The notes under the pieces: model-generated
Databases searched by the model: none
Told to the model about the DNA's origin: nothing
What the model saw: the letters and a program-made list of their open reading frames with translations, nothing else
Part shown: in pieces, positions 7,319 to 16,011 of the stretch
Position numbering within the stretch: position 1 is the stretch's first letter
Layout of the letters: each line of letters starts with the position of its first letter
Source of the DNA: LMUY01 sp965199105
Lineage (GTDB): Bacteria > Pseudomonadota > Alphaproteobacteria > Acetobacterales > Acetobacteraceae
Length of the DNA: 64,000 bases
Reading direction: 5' to 3'
NCBI GenBank assembly: GCA_965199105.1
Contig: CBDAQO010000002.1
Span: forward strand, 3,968,001-4,032,000
Program-made: the position numbers and the translations under genes

Positions 7319-10300
7319 CTAGCCCGCTTCGGTCACCGCATCCGGCATCGCGCCCATCTTCTCCGCCAGCTTGGGCAGGCGCGAGCTGCGATGCGGCGCC
7401 AGCCAGCGCTGGATGCGGTCCAGATAGAGGTAGATCACCGGCGTCGTGTAGAGCGTCAGCACCTGGCTGAGCAGCAGGCCGCCAACCATCGACACGCCGA
7501 GCGGCTTGCGCAATTCCGACCCGGCGCCGCTCTCCAGCATCAGCGGCAAGCCGCTCAGCAGCGCCGCCATCGTCGTCATCAGGATCGGGCGGAACCGCAG
7601 CAGGCAGGCCTGGCGGATCGCCTCGTGCGAACTCATGCCGTCGCGGCGTTCGGCCACGATGGCGAAGTCCACCATCATGATGCCGTTCTTCTTCACGATG
7701 CCGATTAGCAGGATGATGCCGATCAGCGCGATGACGGTGAGCTGGTAGTTGAACAGCATCAGCATCAGCAGCGAGCCCACGCCGGCGGACGGCAGCGTGG
7801 ACAGGATGGTCAGCGGCAGCACGTAGCTCTCGTAGAGCACGCCCAGGATGATGTAGACTGCCACGATGGCCGCCGCGATCAGGTAGGGCTCGGTGCTGAG
7901 CGAGGACTGGAACGCCTGCGCCGTGCCCTGGAAGCTGCCCTGCACCGTCGCCGGCACGTCCATGGTGGCTTCTGCCTGCTGCACCTGGCTCACCGCGTTC
8001 CCCAGCGAGGCGTTGCCCTTCAGGTTGAACGAGATGGTCACCGACGGGAACTGGCTCTGGTGGTTGATCGCCAGCGGCTGCGTCGGCACCGTGGTTTGGT
8101 GCAGCAGGGTCGAGAGCGGCACCATGCCCCCGCTGCTGGAGGAGACGTAGAGCTTCTGCAGCGTGGAAACCTTGCCGTATTCGCTCGGCAATGCCTCCAA
8201 CACCACGTAGTAGGCCTTATTGCCGGTGAAATACTGCGCCACTTCGCGCTGGCCGAACGCGTCATACAGGATGGCGTCGATCGTGGCCGGCAGCACCCCG
8301 AAACGGGACGCCTGGTCGCGGTCGTAGGTCAGCGTCTCCGTGGTGCCGAGGTTCTCCTGGTCGGAGGTGACGTCGGTGAGCTGGCCCAAATGGCGCATGC
8401 GGTCCAAGATCTTGGGCGCCCACTGGTTCAGCTCGTCCTGCTTCTCGTCCTGCAGCGTGTATTGATAGAGCGTGCGGGCCAGGCGGGCGCCGACGCTCAC
8501 ATCCTGCGCCGGCTGCATGAACATCCGGATGCCGGCGACCGACTGCATGTCGTGGTTCAGCCGGGCGATCACCTGCATCACGCCATCGGTGCGCTGGTCC
8601 CAAGGCTTGAGCGAGATGTACATCCGCCCGTTGTTGGACACCTGGCCGCCCGCGCCGGCGCCGATGGAGGACACCACGGAGGCAACCGCCGGGTCGTGCA
8701 GCGCCACCTCGTCGACCTGGTGCTGCAGCTTGGACAGTGCCTCGTATGAGATGTCCTGCGCGGCGTCGGTGATGGCGATGATGATGCCGGTGTCCTGCGT
8801 CGGGAAGAAGCCCTTCGGGATCAGCGTGAACAGCAACACGGTGGTGCCGACGGTGGCGAAGAACACCAGCAGCGTGATGAAGCGGAAGCGCAACGCCACG
8901 TCCAGCGTGCGCTCGTAGAACCGCAGCATGGCCTCGAACATCCGCTCCACCGCGCGGTAGATGCGGCCGTGCTGGTGCGTGACCTTCAGGAAGCGGGAGC
9001 ACATCATGGGCGTGAGCGTCAGCGAGACCATGGCCGAAACCACGATGGTGATCGAGACCACGATGGCGAACTCGCGGAACAGCCGGCCCACGATGCCGCC
9101 CATCAGCAGCAGCGGGATGAACACGGCGATCAGCGAGACGCTGATGGAGACGATGGTGAAGCCGATCTCGCCCGCCCCGCGCAAGGCGGCGTCGATCGGG
9201 CGCATGCCCTCTTCCATGTGCCGGAAGATGTTCTCCAGCATCACGATGGCGTCGTCCACCACGAAGCCGACCGCGATGGTGAGGCCCATCAGCGACAGGT
9301 TGTCCAGGCTGAACCCGCACACGTACATCACCGCCAGCGTGCCGACCAAGGCCACCGGAATGGTGACGCTCGGGATGATGGTCGCCCACACGTTGCGCAG
9401 GAACACGAAGATCACCATCACCACGAGCGCGATGGAGAGCATCAGCGTGAACTCCACGTCGCTCACCGAGGCGCGGATGGTGAGTGTGCGGTCGGACACC
9501 ACCTGGAGGTGGATGTCGGGCGGGAAGTCGGCCTCGAGCGCGGGCAGCCGGTTCTTCACGCCGTCGGCGGTCGAGATGACGTTGGCGTTGGGCTGCTTGA
9601 AGATCAGCAGCAGCACCGAGCGCTTGCCGTTGGTGGAGGCGCCGAGCTCGCGGTTCTGCGGCCCCGGCACCGCGCGGCCGATGTCGCGGATGCGGATGGC
9701 GCCGCCGTTGCGATAAGCGATGATGGCGTTGTTGTAGGGGTCGGCGGTGGTGAGCTGGTCGTTGGCGTAGACGGTGAAGGATTGCTCCGGGCCGTCGATG
9801 CTGCCCTTGGGGTTGTCCACCGTGACGTTGGTCAGCACGTTGCGCACGTCTTCCAGCGTCATCCCCAGGGCCGCCAGCCGCGCCGGGTCGACCTGCACGC
9901 GGATGGCCGGCGTCTGCTGCCCGCCGACCAGCACCTGGCCCACGCCGGGCAACTGCGACAATTGCTGCTCGACGACGTTTTCGGCGTAGTTGTCCACGTC
10001 GGTGATCGGCGCCTGGTCGGAGTCCATCGCCAGGATCAGGATCGGACTATCGGCCGGGTTGATGGCGCGGAAGGTCGGCGGCGACGGCATGTCCTTCGGC
10101 AGCGAGCCCTGCGCCGCGTTCATCGCCTCGAGCACCAGCGTCTCGGCGTTGCCCAGGTCGGTGGCGAGGCCGAACTGCAGGGTGATCTGCGAGGTGCCCA
10201 GCACGCTGGCCGAGGTCATCTGCGACAGGCCCGGCAGCATCTGGCCGAACTCGGTCTCGAGCGGGGTGGCGACCGTGGAGGCCATCGTCTCCGGGCTCGC

Positions 10301-10459
10301 GCCGGGATACTGCGCGGTCACGGTCAGGGTCGGGAACTGCACGTTGGGCAGCGGCGCCACCGGGAGCAGCGGATAGGCCACCAAGCCCACCAGGAAAATC
10401 GCCGTGGTCAGCAGCGAGGTGGCGACGGGGCGCTTGATGAAGGGGGTCGAGATGCTCAT
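7319..10459 (-). CDS. RND-family multidrug efflux transporter, inner-membrane pump (MdtB/MdtC/AcrB type)
   Basis: 1046-residue proton-driven pump, full length for the HAE1 family. The start at ATG 10459 gives the family N-terminus S-x-P-F-I-K-R-P-V-A-T-S-L-L, and an upstream in-frame start would run into the fusion protein gene. The proton-relay aspartates are in VGFVVDDAIVMLENI (TM4), and the second half repeats the architecture, including A-L-x-G-I-I-L-L-I-G-I-V-K-K-N-G. N-terminal TM1 is followed by the periplasmic porter domain with P-G-A-S-P-E. It lies 19 bases after its membrane fusion partner. No outer-membrane channel gene is adjacent, so the pump probably uses a TolC-like channel encoded elsewhere. 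Substrates cannot be read from sequence. Confidence 0.95.
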   Translation of the reverse strand: MSISTPFIKRPVATSLLTTAIFLVGLVAYPLLPVAPLPNVQFPTLTVTAQYPGASPETMASTVATPLETEFGQMLPGLSQMTSASVLGTSQITLQFGLATDLGNAETLVLEAMNAAQGSLPKDMPSPPTFRAINPADSPILILAMDSDQAPITDVDNYAENVVEQQLSQLPGVGQVLVGGQQTPAIRVQVDPARLAALGMTLEDVRNVLTNVTVDNPKGSIDGPEQSFTVYANDQLTTADPYNNAIIAYRNGGAIRIRDIGRAVPGPQNRELGASTNGKRSVLLLIFKQPNANVISTADGVKNRLPALEADFPPDIHLQVVSDRTLTIRASVSDVEFTLMLSIALVVMVIFVFLRNVWATIIPSVTIPVALVGTLAVMYVCGFSLDNLSLMGLTIAVGFVVDDAIVMLENIFRHMEEGMRPIDAALRGAGEIGFTIVSISVSLIAVFIPLLLMGGIVGRLFREFAIVVSITIVVSAMVSLTLTPMMCSRFLKVTHQHGRIYRAVERMFEAMLRFYERTLDVALRFRFITLLVFFATVGTTVLLFTLIPKGFFPTQDTGIIIAITDAAQDISYEALSKLQHQVDEVALHDPAVASVVSSIGAGAGGQVSNNGRMYISLKPWDQRTDGVMQVIARLNHDMQSVAGIRMFMQPAQDVSVGARLARTLYQYTLQDEKQDELNQWAPKILDRMRHLGQLTDVTSDQENLGTTETLTYDRDQASRFGVLPATIDAILYDAFGQREVAQYFTGNKAYYVVLEALPSEYGKVSTLQKLYVSSSSGGMVPLSTLLHQTTVPTQPLAINHQSQFPSVTISFNLKGNASLGNAVSQVQQAEATMDVPATVQGSFQGTAQAFQSSLSTEPYLIAAAIVAVYIILGVLYESYVLPLTILSTLPSAGVGSLLMLMLFNYQLTVIALIGIILLIGIVKKNGIMMVDFAIVAERRDGMSSHEAIRQACLLRFRPILMTTMAALLSGLPLMLESGAGSELRKPLGVSMVGGLLLSQVLTLYTTPVIYLYLDRIQRWLAPHRSSRLPKLAEKMGAMPDAVTEAG

Positions 10460-10478
10460 GATGTTGTGCGGCGTCCAA

Positions 10479-11636
10479 TCAGTCGGAGGCGGTGGCGGCG
10501 TCGGGATTGGCGGCGTCGGTTGCACGGACCTTGGTGCCGGGCGCCAGGCGGGACTGGCCGGACTGCACCACCTGCTCGTTGCCGGTGAGCCCTTTGCCCA
10601 CGACCGAGCGGCCGTCGTCCTCGTATTTCACCGTCACATCCACCGGCGCCACCGTCTGGTCCGGCTTCACGACGTAGACGAACAGCCCGTTGGGCCCGTG
10701 CTCGATGGCGGGCGTCGGCACCACCACGGCCTTGGGCAGGTTCGCCACCTGCACCCGGGCGTTGACGAACTGGCCCGGCCAGAGGTGGTCGTCGTCGTTG
10801 GTGAATTGGGCGCGCAGCGAGATGGTGCCGGTCGTAGTGTCAATGGTGTTGTTGGGCGTCAGCAGCTTGCCGATGGCGAGCTTGGCGCCGGTGCTGCCGT
10901 CGTTCACCACCACCGGGACGTCGCCCTTGGCGCGCGCGTCCTGCACCGCCGGCAGGTCCTGCTCGGGCAGGGTGAACACGACGGCGATCGGCTTGTCCTG
11001 GGTGATGGAGATGATGCCGGTTTGCCCGGCGACCTGGATCAGGTTGCCGACATCCACCTGGTAGAGGCTGACCCGGCCGGCGAACGGGGCGCGGATGGTG
11101 CAGTAATCGAGGTTGATCTTGGCCGTCTCAATCGCCGCGTCGTCGGCCGCGACCGCCGCAACCGTCTTGCTGACGGTGGATTGCTGGTCGTCCACCTGCT
11201 GCACCGGGGCGAAGTCCTTGCGCGCGAGGTTCTGGTAGCGCGCCAAGTCGAGCTGGGCGCTGCGCAGGGTGGCCACGTCCTCGCCGCGCTGCGCCATCGC
11301 CTGGTCCAGCGCCGCCTGGTACGGCCGTGGGTCGATGGTCGCCACCACGTCGCCGGGCTTCACCTCCTGGCCCTCCTTGGCCGGCAGGCTGGTCAGGATG
11401 CCGGTCACCTGCGCCTTGACCTGCACCACGTTGAACGCCTGCACCGTGCCGAGCCCCTCGTCGTACACCGGCACGTCCAGCACCTGCGCGCGGGTCACGC
11501 CGACTGGGACGCTGGTGTCCGGCGCCGGTCCCTTGCCCTGCGCCCAGCACGGCGTGGCCGCCAGGCAAAGGCCGCCTGCCATGAGGCCGCCGCGGATCGA
11601 GGTCGCGAACAGCCGGCCGCGCGGGTGGCTGGGCAT
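10479..11636 (-). CDS. RND efflux membrane fusion (periplasmic adaptor) protein, MdtA/HlyD type
   Basis: 385 residues from ATG 11636, with an AGGAG about twelve bases upstream. A signal peptide (GGLMAGGLCLAATPCWAQG) is followed by the barrel-sandwich/lipoyl segment (G-T-V-Q-A-F-N-V-V-Q-V-K-A-Q-V-T-G-I-L), a helical hairpin rich in Gln/Ala, the D-Y-C-T-I-R-A-P-F-A-G-R-V lipoyl half that is a family signature, and a beta-barrel. It couples the RND pump encoded 19 bases downstream to an outer-membrane channel. A long in-frame N-terminal extension to 11825 has no signal character and is not used. Divergent from secY. Confidence 0.93.
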   Translation of the reverse strand: MPSHPRGRLFATSIRGGLMAGGLCLAATPCWAQGKGPAPDTSVPVGVTRAQVLDVPVYDEGLGTVQAFNVVQVKAQVTGILTSLPAKEGQEVKPGDVVATIDPRPYQAALDQAMAQRGEDVATLRSAQLDLARYQNLARKDFAPVQQVDDQQSTVSKTVAAVAADDAAIETAKINLDYCTIRAPFAGRVSLYQVDVGNLIQVAGQTGIISITQDKPIAVVFTLPEQDLPAVQDARAKGDVPVVVNDGSTGAKLAIGKLLTPNNTIDTTTGTISLRAQFTNDDDHLWPGQFVNARVQVANLPKAVVVPTPAIEHGPNGLFVYVVKPDQTVAPVDVTVKYEDDGRSVVGKGLTGNEQVVQSGQSRLAPGTKVRATDAANPDAATASD

Positions 11637-11798
11637 GGTCCTGGGGAGCTCCTGTTGCAGGTGCGGAGGCGAACGGCGCCGCGGCGCTGATGTATTCGAA
11701 GCTGTGGCGGTTGGGGGTAGTTCCTCCCCACATTGTGACGGCTGTTGCTTTTGGTCACATCGACGCCGGGCGTGGTTTTCGCCACCGCGCTGGCGCGC

Positions 11799-11828
11799 TT
11801 GCACGGCGGCCACCCGGCGCGGCACAAT
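11799..11828 (+). promoter_or_regulatory. Probable sigma-70 promoter of secY
   Basis: TTGCAC (11799-11804), an 18-base spacer and CACAAT (11823-11828) lie 26 bases before the secY start, in the gap between secY and the divergent efflux operon. Because secY normally depends on the spc-operon promoter, a local promoter is needed here. Sequence match is moderate. Confidence 0.45.
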
Positions 11829-11853
11829 GGGCTGCTACGAAGGGGATGAGCAG

Positions 11854-13200
11854 ATGGCCTCGGCCGCCGAACAAATGGCCGCCAGCATGAATTTTGGCGT
11901 CTTCAGCAAGGCCACCGAGCTGAAGCAGCGCATTTGGTTCACGCTCGGCGCGCTGATCGTCTACCGCCTGGGCAGCTACGTGCCGGTGCCCGGCGTCGAT
12001 GCCGCGGTGATGGGCCGCGCGCTGGCCGAGCATGGCGGCGGCGTGCTGGGCATGTTCGACATGTTCAGCGGCGGCAATCTCAGCCGCATGACGGTGTTCG
12101 CCCTCACCATCATGCCTTACATCAGCGCCTCGATCATCATCCAGCTCATGTCGGCCGCCATCCCGTCGCTCGAGACGCTGAAGAAGGAGGGCGAGAGCGG
12201 GCGCAAGAAGCTCAACCAATACACGCGCTACCTCACCGTGGTGATCGCGGTGTTCCAGTCCTACGGCATCGCCGCCGGGTTGGAGGCGTTTCACGACCAG
12301 GCTGGCGCGGGCGCGGTGCTGGACCCAGGCTGGTTCTTCCGCCTCTCCGCCGTCGTTACGCTGACCGGCGGCACGATGTTCCTGATGTGGCTGGGCGAGC
12401 AGATCACCGCCCGCGGCGTGGGCAACGGCACCAGCCTGATCATCTTCGCCGGCATCGTGGCCAACCTGCCGCACGCGCTGGCCACCCTGCTGGACTTGGG
12501 GCGGACCGGGGCGATGTCGCCGGTGTTCATCCTGGCCTTCTTCATCGCCGCGGTGGCGGTGATCGCCTTCATCGTGTTCATGGAGCGGGCGCAGCGAAGG
12601 GTGTTCGTGCAATACCCCAAGCGGCAGGTCGGCACCCGCATGTTCAGTGGCGAGGCGACCCACATGCCGCTGAAGGTGAACACGGCCGGAGTGATCCCGC
12701 CGATCTTCGCCTCCTCCATCCTGCTCATTCCAGCCACAATCGCGGGTTTCGGCACCACCGACCCGCACTCCGTTCTGGGCTGGCTCGCCGGGCAACTGGC
12801 GCATGGGCAGCCGCTGTATCTCGCGCTCTACGCCGCGATGATCATCTTCTTCTCGTATTTCTACACCGCCGTGGTGTTCAACCCGCAGGAGACCGCGGAC
12901 AACCTCAAGAAATACGGCGGCTTCATCCCGGGCCTGCGACCCGGCAGCAACACCGCGGACTATTTCGACCGCGTGCTGACCCGGCTGACCACCATCGGCG
13001 CGCTCTACCTCTGCGTGGTGTGCCTGCTGCCCGAGCTGCTGATCGCCAACTACAATGTGCCGTTCTACTTCGGCGGCACCAGCCTGATGATCATCGTGTC
13101 GGTGACTATGGACACCGTGACCCAGGTGCAGTCTCATCTGCTCGCGCACCAATACGAGGGTCTGATGCGCAAAACGCGCGTGAGGGGGCGGCAACGGTGA
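11854..13200 (+). CDS. secY: Preprotein translocase subunit SecY
   Basis: Central channel of the Sec translocon in the inner membrane, 448 residues and about ten membrane segments. Family landmarks are I-W-F-T-L-G-A-L-I-V-Y-R-L-G-S-Y-V-P-V-P-G (TM1 and the start of the plug), MPYISASIIIQL (TM2), the cytoplasmic RRVFVQYPKRQVG loop and the NLKKYGGFIPGLRPG loop that contacts SecA and the ribosome. The start at ATG 11854 has AAGGGG upstream. It is followed by adk with a GTGA overlap. Unusually, its upstream neighbour is a divergent efflux gene instead of rplO. Confidence 0.97.
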   Translation: MASAAEQMAASMNFGVFSKATELKQRIWFTLGALIVYRLGSYVPVPGVDAAVMGRALAEHGGGVLGMFDMFSGGNLSRMTVFALTIMPYISASIIIQLMSAAIPSLETLKKEGESGRKKLNQYTRYLTVVIAVFQSYGIAAGLEAFHDQAGAGAVLDPGWFFRLSAVVTLTGGTMFLMWLGEQITARGVGNGTSLIIFAGIVANLPHALATLLDLGRTGAMSPVFILAFFIAAVAVIAFIVFMERAQRRVFVQYPKRQVGTRMFSGEATHMPLKVNTAGVIPPIFASSILLIPATIAGFGTTDPHSVLGWLAGQLAHGQPLYLALYAAMIIFFSYFYTAVVFNPQETADNLKKYGGFIPGLRPGSNTADYFDRVLTRLTTIGALYLCVVCLLPELLIANYNVPFYFGGTSLMIIVSVTMDTVTQVQSHLLAHQYEGLMRKTRVRGRQR

Positions 13201-13886
13201 GATTGATCCTGCTGGGACCGCCGGGGGCGGGCAAAGGCACCCAAGCCAAGCGGCTGCAGGAGGAGTGGGGGATCGCGCAGATCTCCACCGGTGACATGCT
13301 GCGCAGCGAGGTCGCGGCCGGCAGCGAAGTGGGGCGGCGCGCCAAGGCGGTGATGGCGTCGGGCGCCCTGGTGTCGGACGACATCATCATCGACATGCTG
13401 GCCAACCGGGTGCGCCAGCCGGATTGCGCCCGCGGCTTCATCCTCGACGGCTTCCCCCGCACCGTCGCGCAGGCCGAGGCGCTGGACGGGATGCTCGAGC
13501 ACCTGAACCTGCAGCTCGACGCCGTGATCGAGCTCCGGGTGGACGAGCCGGCCTTGGTGGAGCGCATCGCCGGCCGGTTTTCCTGCGGCCAGTGCGGCGC
13601 CAGCTATCACGACACGTTCAAGCCAACCGCGGTGGCGGGCGTGTGCGACGTCTGCGGCAGCGGCGAGTTCATCCGCCGCCCGGACGACAATCGCGAGACC
13701 GTGACCGAGCGGCTCGCGGTCTACAACCGCCAGACCCGGCCGATCCTGCCGCACTACCAGAAGCTCGGCCGGCTGCACACGCTGGACGGCATGGCGTCGA
13801 TCGAGGCGGTGAGCGCGGCGATCGAGGCGGTGCTGCAGACGCTGCCGAGCGAGCACGTTCACCTCGATGTGACCGAGGTGCGTTGA
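13197..13886 (+). CDS. adk: Adenylate kinase with zinc-type LID domain
   Basis: Interconverts ATP + AMP and 2 ADP in the cytosol. 229 residues from GTG 13197, which overlaps the secY stop (GTGA) and has GAGGGGG upstream. The P-loop is GPPGAGKGTQ (residues 8-17), the AMP-binding region STGDMLR, and the D-G-F-P-R-T motif is at 84-89. The LID domain carries four cysteines (C130, C133, C150, C153) in CGQCG / CDVCG, which in related enzymes bind zinc; E. coli Adk lacks them. The secY-adk-rpsM order is typical. The promoter of rpsM overlaps the adk stop codon. Confidence 0.97.
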   Translation: MRLILLGPPGAGKGTQAKRLQEEWGIAQISTGDMLRSEVAAGSEVGRRAKAVMASGALVSDDIIIDMLANRVRQPDCARGFILDGFPRTVAQAEALDGMLEHLNLQLDAVIELRVDEPALVERIAGRFSCGQCGASYHDTFKPTAVAGVCDVCGSGEFIRRPDDNRETVTERLAVYNRQTRPILPHYQKLGRLHTLDGMASIEAVSAAIEAVLQTLPSEHVHLDVTEVR

Positions 13887-13910
13887 CTCGCGCGAAAACC
13901 GCCCTATAAG
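13883..13910 (+). promoter_or_regulatory. Strong sigma-70-type promoter of the rpsM-rpoA operon
   Basis: TTGACT (13883-13888), a 16-base spacer and TATAAG (13905-13910). The -35 box contains the adk stop codon. The predicted transcript starts near 13917, leaving a leader of about 137 bases before rpsM that begins with a perfect hairpin. Confidence 0.65.
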
Positions 13911-13919
13911 CGGCCATCC

Positions 13920-13943
13920 GGCGGGAATGGTGGCATTCCCGCC
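13920..13943 (+). promoter_or_regulatory. Perfect 10-bp hairpin at the 5' end of the rpsM leader
   Basis: GGCGGGAATG (13920-13929), a four-base loop GTGG and CATTCCCGCC (13934-13943) form an uninterrupted stem within a few bases of the predicted transcript start. No T-tract follows, so it is not a classic terminator. It could be a transcript-stabilising 5' stem, an autoregulatory ribosomal-protein binding site, or an exported-end processing signal; the sequence alone does not choose. Confidence 0.5.
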
Positions 13944-14053
13944 CTACTGTCATTGAGCGGCGACCAGGCGCTGAGGCGAACGGGTTGTCATGGGTTATAG
14001 GGCCCGGCCGCGCGCAGCCCGCGCAGTGCCGCGGCTGCGAGCAGGAGATGGGC

Positions 14054-14431
14054 GTGGCACGTATCGCCGGTGTGAACATCCCGACCAACAAGCGGGTAAA
14101 GATCAGCCTTCGCTATATCTACGGTATTGGGCCTACCAAGGCCGCCGGTATCTGCACCAAGCTCAACATTCCGGACGATCGCCGGGTCAACCAGTTGTCG
14201 GATGAGGAAGTGTTGCGCATCCGCGAGCTGATCGACCGCGAGTTCCGCGTCGAAGGCGACCTGCGGCGCGAAGTGGCGATGAACATCAAGCGCCTGATGG
14301 ACCTCGGCTGCTATCGCGGCCTGCGCCATCGCCGCGGCCTGCCGGTGCGGGGTCAGCGCACCCACACCAACGCGCGCACCCGCAAGGGCAAGGCGGTGGC
14401 GATCGCCGGCAAGAAGAAGGTCACCAAGTAG
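14054..14431 (+). CDS. rpsM: 30S ribosomal protein S13
   Basis: Head protein of the 30S subunit that contacts the 50S subunit and the P-site tRNA. I place the start at GTG 14054: the protein then begins MARIAGVNIPTNKRV like other S13 proteins, and AGGAG (14043-14047) has proper spacing. The ATG at 14048 is in frame but abuts that site. 125 residues, ending in the basic RGLRHRRGLPVRGQRTHTNARTRKG region that enters the subunit interface (named by its R-T-H-T-N-A-R-T core). First gene of the promoter at 13883; rpsK follows. Confidence 0.96.
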   Translation: MARIAGVNIPTNKRVKISLRYIYGIGPTKAAGICTKLNIPDDRRVNQLSDEEVLRIRELIDREFRVEGDLRREVAMNIKRLMDLGCYRGLRHRRGLPVRGQRTHTNARTRKGKAVAIAGKKKVTK

Positions 14432-14481
14432 GCTTGCGGCGCCGCTGCAGCTCGAACTAGCACACCAGGCAGGATCACCTC

Positions 14482-14871
14482 ATGGCGAAAGCCCCCGCGC
14501 GTCCCCGTCGCAAGGAGCGCAAGAACATCATTTCGGGCGTGGCGCATGTGAACGCCACGTTCAACAACACCATGATCACCATCACCGACGCGCAGGGCAA
14601 CACCATCGCCTGGTCGTCGGCGGGGATGCAGGGGTTCAAGGGCAGCCGCAAGTCGACCCCGTATGCCGCCCAGGTGGCCGCCGAGGACGCCGGCAAGAAG
14701 GCCCGCGAGCACGGCATGGAAACGCTCGAGATTGAGGTGAACGGCCCTGGCTCCGGCCGTGAGAGCGCGCTGCGGGCGTTGCAGACGGTCGGCTTCTCCA
14801 TCACGCAAATCCGCGACCTGACCCCGATCCCGCACAATGGCTGCCGCCCACGCAAGCGCCGCCGCGTTTGA
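14482..14871 (+). CDS. rpsK: 30S ribosomal protein S11
   Basis: Platform protein of the 30S subunit, 129 residues, normal length. Recognised by H-V-N-A-T-F-N-N-T-M-I-T-I-T-D, the G-S-R-K-S-T-P-Y-A-A-Q segment and the C-terminal T-P-I-P-H-N-G-C-R-P-R-K-R-R-R-V, which binds 16S rRNA. The start ATG 14482 is preceded by AGGATCACCTC, a fair ribosome binding site. It lies between rpsM and rpoA as in most bacterial alpha operons. Confidence 0.97.
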   Translation: MAKAPARPRRKERKNIISGVAHVNATFNNTMITITDAQGNTIAWSSAGMQGFKGSRKSTPYAAQVAAEDAGKKAREHGMETLEIEVNGPGSGRESALRALQTVGFSITQIRDLTPIPHNGCRPRKRRRV

Positions 14872-14979
14872 TCGCGGGCTTGCGTGCGCCAGGTTTCGCG
14901 GGCTTCCCCCCTGAAGTAGGATGAAAGGCGGGCGTCGCCCAGCTTGCGCGGCGCCCGAGTTGGCATGAGAAACGACACG

Positions 14980-15999
14980 ATGGTGATGCAGCGTAACTGG
15001 CAATCACTGATCAAGCCGGAAAAGCTCGAATTCGAGCCCGGCTCCGACCCGTCACGCACCGCCCTGGTGGTGGCCGAGCCGCTCGAGCGCGGGTTCGGCA
15101 TGACGCTGGGCAATGCCATCCGTCGCGTGCTGCTGTCGTCGCTGCAGGGTGCCGCGGTGACTGCAGTGCAGATCGACGGCGTGCTGCACGAGTTCAGCAG
15201 CATCCCCGGCGTGCGGGAAGACGTGACCGACATCGTGCTGAACGTGAAGCAATTGGCGCTGCGGATGCACGGCGAAGGCCCCAAGCGCATGGTGCTAACC
15301 GCCACCGGCCCCGGCGAGGTGAAGGCCGGGCAGATTCAGGCCGGCCACGACATCGACATTATGAACCCCGAGCTGGTGCTTTGCACGCTCGACGAGGGCG
15401 TCAAGCTCGGCATGGAGTTCACCGTCAACCTGGGCAAGGGCTACGAGCCGGCCAGCTCCAACCGTCCGGAAGACGCGCCGATCGGGCTGATCCCGGTGGA
15501 CAGCATCTACTCGCCGGTGCGCCGCGTCTCCTACCGGGTGGAGCCGACCCGGGTCGGCAACCTCACCAACTACGACAAGCTGCTGCTGAGCGTGGAGACC
15601 AACGGCGCGGTGAGCCCGGAGGACGCGGTGGCGCTGGCCGCGCGCATCCTGCAGGACCAGTTGCAGCTCTTCATCAATTTCGACGAGCCGCAGCAGTTCC
15701 GCGCCGAGGAGCACCACGACGACCTGCCGTTCAACCGCAACCTGCTGCGCAAGGTGGACGAGCTCGAGCTGTCGGTGCGGTCGGCCAACTGCCTGAAGAA
15801 CGACAACATCGTCTACATCGGCGACCTGGTGCAGAAGTCCGAGCAGGAGATGCTGCGCACGCCGAACTTCGGCCGCAAGTCGCTCAACGAGATCAAGGAA
15901 GTCCTGACCAACATGGGGCTGACCCTGGGCATGACGGTGGCTGGCTGGCCGCCGGAGAACATCGAAGATCTGGCCAAGCGGCTGGACGAGCCTTTTTAG
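14980..15999 (+). CDS. rpoA: DNA-directed RNA polymerase subunit alpha
   Basis: Scaffold subunit of RNA polymerase; 339 residues from ATG 14980, the usual length. The N-terminal dimerisation domain shows E-P-L-E-R-G-F-G-M-T-L-G-N-A-I-R-R-V-L-L-S-S, and the C-terminal DNA/activator-binding domain has S-V-R-S-A-N-C-L-K-N and the R-T-P-N-F-G-R-K-S-L-N-E-I-K-E helix. Four in-frame starts lie close together (14944, 14965, 14980, 14986); 14980 gives the family N-terminus MVMQRNWQSLIKPEKLE but no strong ribosome binding site favours one. rplQ follows after 12 bases. Confidence 0.96.
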   Translation: MVMQRNWQSLIKPEKLEFEPGSDPSRTALVVAEPLERGFGMTLGNAIRRVLLSSLQGAAVTAVQIDGVLHEFSSIPGVREDVTDIVLNVKQLALRMHGEGPKRMVLTATGPGEVKAGQIQAGHDIDIMNPELVLCTLDEGVKLGMEFTVNLGKGYEPASSNRPEDAPIGLIPVDSIYSPVRRVSYRVEPTRVGNLTNYDKLLLSVETNGAVSPEDAVALAARILQDQLQLFINFDEPQQFRAEEHHDDLPFNRNLLRKVDELELSVRSANCLKNDNIVYIGDLVQKSEQEMLRTPNFGRKSLNEIKEVLTNMGLTLGMTVAGWPPENIEDLAKRLDEPF

Positions 16000-16011
16000 G
16001 GATTTACGCAG

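Noticed and set aside
11735..11762. TGTGAC ... GTCACA inverted repeat between the efflux operon and secY
   Set aside because: It resembles CRP/FNR half-sites, but the central spacer is about 16 bases instead of 6, so it does not fit such a dimer site.
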